Of a stretch of 64,000 bases of DNA, positions 58,405 to 64,000 are shown piece by piece. This DNA is from Welwitschia mirabilis. Its lineage: Eukaryota; Gnetophyta; Gnetopsida; Welwitschiales. The notes below the pieces were generated by a model. The model saw only the letters and a program-made list of their open reading frames with translations. It had not been told where the DNA came from and did no database searches. The translations under genes and the position numbers were made by a program. The first letter of the stretch is position 1. Every line of letters begins with the position of its first letter. Where the stretch lies: NCBI GenBank assembly GCA_051453625.1, contig JBOZIK010000001.1, forward strand, positions 287,431,937 to 287,495,936. Reading direction: 5' to 3'.

Positions 58405-59460
58405 ATGAGGAAATATGCCTTTATTAAGGAAGGAAATGTTCCTTCATTTCTCTTTCTTTATGAACCATTTTATTTAGGTAGAATTGAAGCTAGAAATTGG
58501 AGCTACTTATTGAAGGAGAAAGGCACATATGACTTTCATAAAGAAGTCTTGTAGTTTTAAAAAAATGATACTATGGATGATGAGAATCCTTGGTTAATTC
58601 ATTCTTTCATTTATCACACTCCTTAAGTTATGTCCTTAAGTGATATTAAAGGTACACTTGGAGCCAAACACTAAGTCTTTATCATGCTTGCTTATGCAGT
58701 CCCTCAGTTTTTGTTATGCAGCCATTAATGTTGATTATGCATCTAATACAAAAGGGGTCTTACCTTGCAAATACCTTTATAAAACCCAATTAGCACTATT
58801 TCAATTTGTTATCCTTAATATCTTGCCTATATCTCATATGACTAATGCTTATAGCAATCATTTAGACATGATGATAATCATATAAGATAATAAACCTTTT
58901 AACATGTTTAAGTGCCTTTCTAGAATCATTCATTATTAGCCATAATATTAACCTACTCCTTTTATGATTAGTTTCCAATTTTATTTACAATTCACTATCA
59001 CACACTCTATATTTTAATAATTGGGAGATATCTTTATTGAGAACATCATTCTAAAATGATCATTCAACTAAAGAAGTATTAAAATAAATATTGAAACCCA
59101 AGAAAACTTCCAAAAGTATGAGAAGAAAAAGCTCCTCAAGAAAGACCTCCTCCTCCTTCTTAAGTTCCTTCTTCCCTATATTATTCACCCACCAAAAGAA
59201 GAAAGGGAAAAGAACCTATTGCCAAATATTTCTATATCCCTTATTCTCCCCCTTCTTCTTCTTTTTTTCTTCTACACCTCTTCTTAAACATTCTTCTATC
59301 TCTAGTGATACATTTCTAGAGGAAGTTCCTAGATCTTAAAAGTCTTGGACTAGACATCTTTGATGCAAGACTAAGAGCATATTAAAGAAGCAAAAAGAAA
59401 TTTTAAAGAATCAAAGTGAGATAGCTAAGAAGCTTGAGAGGATGATGTCTCATAGAATAT
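58405..59460 (+). pseudogene. Degraded 3' ORF, env-position candidate
   Basis: ATG 58,405 starts a frame reading FLFLYEPFYLGRIEARNWSY and KGTYDFHKEVL, then (after stops of the CAG/CAA-to-TAG/TAA kind) DDENPWLIHSFIYHTP and LGAKH. A frameshift near 58,700 leads to NTKGVLPCKYLYKTQL (58,750). From about 59,090 a Lys/Ser/Pro-rich low-complexity stretch leads to a helix-like EILKNQSEIAKKLERMMS (to about 59,455). Position downstream of pol fits the extra, env-like ORF of Athila elements, but I cannot match it to a named family. Confidence 0.5.
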
Positions 59461-60170
59461 CTACAAGCTATGTCCTAGTTTTCTCTCTTTTCTTAATCTC
59501 TTCATGCATTTTTAGTTATTCTAAATTGCATTGTAATTTTTATTTTCTTGCATTTGCTCTTATTGTAATGGTCCTTGTTATGTTTTAAAAATCACTTTTT
59601 AATCATTATTTTCATCAATTTCATTTACAACTATATTCAGAACATACCTATTATATTTTTCATTTGGCTTAAAGCCTCTACAAATCAAACTTCGTAGTCT
59701 AAAATTGAACATAATAAGTTTCATCATGACACTGACCAGTGTTGTCATCTTATTCAACAAAATATACTAATATTTCTTTGATATATTACTCATTGAATTT
59801 TAGTCTTTTTAGATGCCATATCACTACTAAAACATTTTATAAACTAACTATAATAGTATATATAACACTTCCTTAACCATCATTTCTAATATATCATCTT
59901 TCACATACATAATTTATTTTTAGTCCTCTTTTTTGTTCATTTCATTTATTCTAACAACCTTTAATAAAAACTCCATGATTAACTATTATTTCAAAGATTT
60001 TTTTCCATTTTGTTGCATCCATTTTTGCATCTTTAGATTTATAATGTATTGTATATTTTCTTTTTTAGAATTTTCCTTGCATAGTTTGAATAGTTTTATA
60101 ACTTTTGGCTAGCTAGTTCATGAATTATCTTGTCCTTATTTGTTTTGAATTTAACTTCTCCTATATATAA
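59461..60170. other. Noncoding AT-rich sequence
   Basis: No domain is seen. It lies between the 3' ORF and the PPT-like tract of the second Athila relic. Confidence 0.4.
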
Positions 60171-60210
60171 ACCTTAAGGACAAATTTTAGTTTGGTTAGG
60201 AGGAGTGACA
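60171..60210 (+). other. PPT-like tract of Athila type
   Basis: The tract runs ACCTTAAGGACAA, TTAGTTTGG, then GGAGGAGTGACA. Athila elements carry a CCTTGAGGACAA...AAGTTTGGGGG-like box near the PPT or just after pol. If GGAGGAG is the PPT, an LTR would begin with TGACATTTGC at 60,206, but no second LTR copy confirms that. Confidence 0.4.
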
Positions 60211-63048
60211 TTTGCATGTGGTATTTATTCTTTTGTCTAAGTGTGAATTTAGCCCAAATTGGCCTAATCTTTTTACTAATTTTTTCCATTGTTTTCTTTT
60301 CATATTTGAATGGTTTTATTTGCATGTTTTTTCATGTTATACAAAATTTAACACATGTTTTACTAAGCGACTAGTAAAGGGTTGGTTTAAAGTATGTTTA
60401 CATGCAAAAATTAACACTTACATCAAGTTATTTAGGCCATATTAGCATGATCATTCTAGCATTATCATGTTTTTATGCATGTATTATGATCAATATTCTA
60501 TAAATTTAAATTTAGTAATATTTATCTTTTACGCTACCATTTCGTAAGCTTTAAGTAGGATTAGAAGCATTGTTGTAGAATCTGAAGGTCTGATTCCTTT
60601 TAAAAGCTAGTCACATAAGTAAACCTAATGGTAATGCTAATTTATTTGCACTTTTAGACTTCAATCTTATATTCTAGGCTTGTTTCTAACTATTAAGTCA
60701 TTTGGATCTATTAGTAACTAGATGAGAGAAGGATAGATTTTATGCTAATTTATGAAAATCCTTATCCTAATCCTAGCTTTAATATAATAAAATCCATTTT
60801 GGCCACAGTTTTAGTGTTGATGAATTTTTTTTGATAATTGAGGCATTATTATGATTTCTTGAGAACATAATGAGAGCTCATATCATGTCTAGCTTCTAAG
60901 CTACTCCCTTAGAAATGAGTTAGCTCTTCAAGACTAGAATGACATTTACTTTTAGTGATTTTTATCTTACTTTGATATATACTTATTTCATTTTATGCAA
61001 TAAAATCTGGTATTCATTCTCAATCTAATTTATCTGATTTCTTGATGTTAAGTGTATAAATTTTCATAGTTTTATTCTTTATAGAATTGATGTTATTTAA
61101 GCATTTTTGCTATTTCAAGTAAAGTTATAAAGTAATCTTGATTTTTTCTTTAAAAAGTATCAGTTGATGTTCTTTGGGACTGAAAATCATAGTTTGGATG
61201 CTTATGAAGTTAGCTATGAGAGCTAAGGAGACGTGAAGTCTTCACCAAATATTGAGCTTTCTTTAATACATGTTTAGAATAAGATTTAAGTAAGTCTACT
61301 TTCATTGAATGTTTTAGTCATTATAGAGATGTTCATGTTGGTTATTATGGTTATGCTTTATCCCTAGCACACAATATTAGTTAACAATACATCTCTATTC
61401 CATACTCTTACTATATGTAATCATTCAATAATAATTATAGAAGTGATTTATGCAAAGCTTCCCTATCTTATGTTACTTCAGTTATCCCTTTGAAAGAATG
61501 ACGTTGGAACTATGCTACAAATAGAACTCTTGGTTTATTTGATAAAGTTGAATTTTACCACACAAGATTTCTATCCCTAGGATGGTTTTTCATATTATCA
61601 TACATTAACAACAAATGAAAGGATAACCAAATTTCATTTTGAACAAATATAAACTTGGTTTAGTTTGATTAATAAAGCTAAACTAGAGATAAAATGGACT
61701 TCTCATAACACTTAACCTCCATCATCATAAAATTTGATAAGCTAAAAGTACCCTAATTTGCATTCTTCTAAATTATTACTAAAAGAAGTTTCTTTGGACT
61801 TAATAATGTAATGATACATAAAATGGTAAAGAAGAAAAAATAGAAAGAACAATAAAAATAATAAAACTATTAAAATAAGAAAACATTATAGAGATAAGCA
61901 ATAATGGACATGCTTGTAAAACATAAAAAATGTAGAAACATGACACTTCAAACTCATAAATCTCACCTTCATAATGGAATAAAATGTATAATAAGTATTA
62001 TTTTAGACCCTTTTATAGATTTTTTACATAGACTTTACATAAGATTTCAAAATGATCTTGAAAATTTCATTCATTTTTCTTCATTTGATTTAAAAAACTA
62101 TTTATTGGTAAATCTAGTGAAGCATGTTACATCATTTTTTAAAAAAATACATATTAATCACATATCTATATTATTTATTAAATAAAAGACAATTAAGATG
62201 ATGTTAAAACTACTTCATCAATAGTATTTTGGAAAGTAAGGAAAACGAAATTAGGCTTTTGTATTTTGTTAAGGAAATCATGGCTTCTTATTTGGTCTCA
62301 GCCTTTTAACATTATATTTCAATAGTTGATCAACTTTTTATTCATTGAACAAGATTAACATTGCATTGGCTGTGCTATCAACTTTCTAGTTACACAGCTT
62401 TATAGTTAGGTATTTTATTAAATATTTGTAGAAAATATCTAACATTATAACTTTTAATATCTTATTAATATTAGCTCAAGTAGGCTTTTAATCCATAATA
62501 TGAGATCAGTGTACTTTGTTTGCTTAATGATATTCATTCTTATTTCTAATGCTCTGTGATATTTTAATGTTTTCTAACTACATGCTTTATTCTTTATCTT
62601 ATCAATCTTTATCTTAATGCTCCTATTTTATTCCTTGGTTTTATAAATTGGATTTTAGAAAACTAATCTCAATAAGCCATCTTTCTATTTTTGATAAGAC
62701 ATAAATGATGAAACATTATAAGAGCTAATTTCTTTAGGGATTACCTATTTTGACTTTTAAAAAAATGATGTTGTTATATAAAATGGTCTTATTTTCTTCC
62801 TTTTAATACCTTTTTAATTTAGATGAATCATTATGATATCATTTCAAATCATAAATTCTACCATAACTAAAGTTGTTTAGCATCATCAGTTAATGAAACA
62901 AATAAATTTATTTTACTTTATTAATTATCATATTCACCTACTGTAATGTTTCAAGTTTTATTAATGAACTTTTCTTTTAATATTACTTATTTTTATAACA
63001 AAAGAATCAGGTTTGATTTGGTTATAATTCTCAAGGTTGAAATCTTTG
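60211..63048. other. Unassigned decayed repeat DNA
   Basis: It has no gap and no recognised domain. The plus-strand frames at 61,904-62,185 (93 codons, basic) and 60,192-60,445 show no motif I know. The right part should include the leader of the minus-strand copia element whose PBS is at 63,049, but no Gag was readable there. Confidence 0.35.
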
Positions 63049-63060
63049 GCTCTAATATCA
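63049..63060 (-). other. Copia-type primer-binding site, minus strand
   Basis: On the minus strand, TGATATTAGAGC directly follows ...TTTCAACA. It differs from the Met-tRNA site TGGTATCAGAGC by two transitions (G-to-A and C-to-T). It marks the start of the internal region of a copia element running leftward. Confidence 0.65.
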
Positions 63061-64000
63061 TGTTGAAATTCCATAGAATAATGTTCTACTATCATGTTAG
63101 AATCAAGTGTAGAAGCTTAAGTTGTTATGTGAATACTAGAAATAAGAAGTAAATGAGTAGATGTTTTAACATATTCTAAATGTTACTAAAGTAATTAAAT
63201 AATTAGTAATAAAAAATGAAACTTTATTACAAATGATAAGATTTCAAAAAGATTATTCATGAATGATAAATCCACCTAAGTCTTAGGCTTAGGCTTGTGT
63301 AATTTCAAGTATTTTATCACATTTTATTTAAATTTTAAAATGTTTTTGCTTATTCAATATTATATTTGAAATGAATGATATTCATCCTAAGGATTTTTTC
63401 TAGAAAATAATAATTTTATCTTTTTAAAATAAAATCAAACATGTCATTTAATATTTTTGTAACCAAGTTAATGATTTCTTAAGTTGCTTTGGATAGCTTG
63501 ATATCACTACTTACCTCTAATATAAATAGATGAACATTAGCATTTATTCTACTAGTGATGTTATTGTATTTTACTAAGCCAAATCTGGATCAAGCCAAAC
63601 TATCTAAAGGAACATGAAACTTCATTATCAAGAGTGCATTCTACTACTTTTTAGAAGAACTTATCTCTATGTATTTAAAAAAGATGGATGGAACGAGATG
63701 GGAAATACTTGTCCACAAAAGAGGAAAAAACTTACTTTTCTATGAGTTAAAAGAGTTAATAAATCAAGTGCACATAAATAAGAAAATGATAATCATGAAT
63801 AGGAAAAAAGGGTCTTTGAAAGCTTGTTACAAGGAAGAGTATAAATTTTTATAACACTAGCACTTATTTTAATATTGTTTTTTTTTAACCCTTTTCTTTC
63901 CTTTTTTGTTAAAGAATGAGTATCACCCTTATTATATAGAAAGTATTTAGGAAAATTATATGCTAAATTAGATGTAAAATGTGCTTCAAATGGAAAAGAG
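63061..64000 (-). repeat. Copia 5' LTR edge and following sequence
   Basis: TGTTGAAATTCC at 63,061 is the reversed LTR end (...CA in the minus view). How far the LTR extends is unknown because no partner lies in the window. The open frame at 63,669-63,854 (61 codons, Lys-rich) has no recognisable motif. Confidence 0.4.

Larger units (their letters stand above)
53591..60210 (+). mobile_element. Second plus-strand Athila-type relic
   Basis: Gag knuckle (53,710), protease (54,500-55,068), unrecognised ORFs (55,075-56,460 and 58,405-59,460) and a PPT-like tract (60,171-60,210) appear in the order expected for Athila: gag, protease, a large 3' region with an extra ORF, PPT. No RT or integrase was readable between 55,068 and 58,400. 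Gaps at 53,910, 55,310, 55,836 and 56,995 interrupt it, so loss by gap cannot be fully excluded. Confidence 0.65.

Noticed and set aside
63669-63854. 61-codon Lys-rich frame as a small host gene
   Set aside because: No motif, no supporting context, and it lies next to a copia LTR edge; a chance frame in AT-rich DNA is likely.
1-64000. tRNA, rRNA, CRISPR array or prokaryotic operon
   Set aside because: No tRNA B-box-like GGTTCGA pattern in context, no rRNA-like sequence, and no short spaced direct repeats of CRISPR type. Composition and content are those of plant retrotransposon DNA.

Overview
This window looks like a heterochromatic, retrotransposon-filled stretch of a land-plant nuclear genome. 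It is very AT-rich. It is built almost entirely from decayed LTR retrotransposons of plant lineages: a Tat-type and several Athila-type Ty3/gypsy elements, plus Ty1/copia. Their reading frames are broken mostly by C-to-T or G-to-A changes (CAG/CAA/CGA/TGG becoming stop codons), the usual footprint of long-term cytosine methylation. I cannot name the species. I see no intact host gene, tRNA, rRNA or CRISPR array, and no bacterial-type operon.

The assembly matters for reading this window. It holds about 35 runs of N, most exactly 100 bases long, so default-sized. At most of them the sequence after the gap repeats the sequence before it, with a few percent divergence. The simplest reading is that neighbouring contigs overlap (alleles or near-identical repeats) and were scaffolded without merging. 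Most apparent tandem duplications here are therefore probably artefacts, and the true locus is several kilobases shorter.

Layout. (1) 1-8,372: Tat-type gypsy relic on the minus strand, with gag at 6.3-7.7 kb, protease near 4 kb, RT at 1.2-2.8 kb, RNase H at 0-1.2 kb, and a primer-binding site near 8.36 kb. (2) 8,373-14,698: probable LTR and other unresolved repeat DNA. (3) 14,699-17,515: a partial copia LTR cut by foreign sequence that carries an unrecognised retroelement-style ORF (16,060-17,515). (4) 17,616-20,235 continuing at 33,575-33,932: a plus-strand copia element (LTR, Met-tRNA-type PBS, gag, gap, LTR). (5) 20,236-33,569: a minus-strand Athila-like element inserted into that copia 3' LTR, with TG/CA ends, a 5-bp target duplication GTTAC, a PPT, a tRNA-Asp-type PBS, a charged ORF and an integrase tail. 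(6) 33,933-39.1 kb: repeat DNA without recognised genes. (7) about 40.2-45.4 kb: plus-strand Athila relic with TATA, PBS, gag and protease, then directly the integrase C-terminus, so RT, RNase H and the integrase core are missing. (8) 45.4-49.4 kb: microsatellites and a less decayed, CpG-retaining stretch, the best candidate for unique or gene-proximal DNA. (9) 49.4-52.0 kb: probable minus-strand gypsy LTR with a PPT at its edge. (10) 53.6-60.2 kb: another plus-strand Athila relic with gag zinc knuckle, protease, unrecognised ORFs and a PPT-like tract. (11) 60.2-64 kb: decayed repeat DNA with a copia PBS and LTR edge on the minus strand at 63,049-63,061.

Nothing here is a working gene system. 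The most informative signals are the nested insertion with a paralogous empty site, the recurring loss of the RT-integrase core in Athila relics, an unrecognised coiled-coil-ending ORF, a short motif repeated in the LTRs and leader of the nested element, and the systematic false-duplication pattern.
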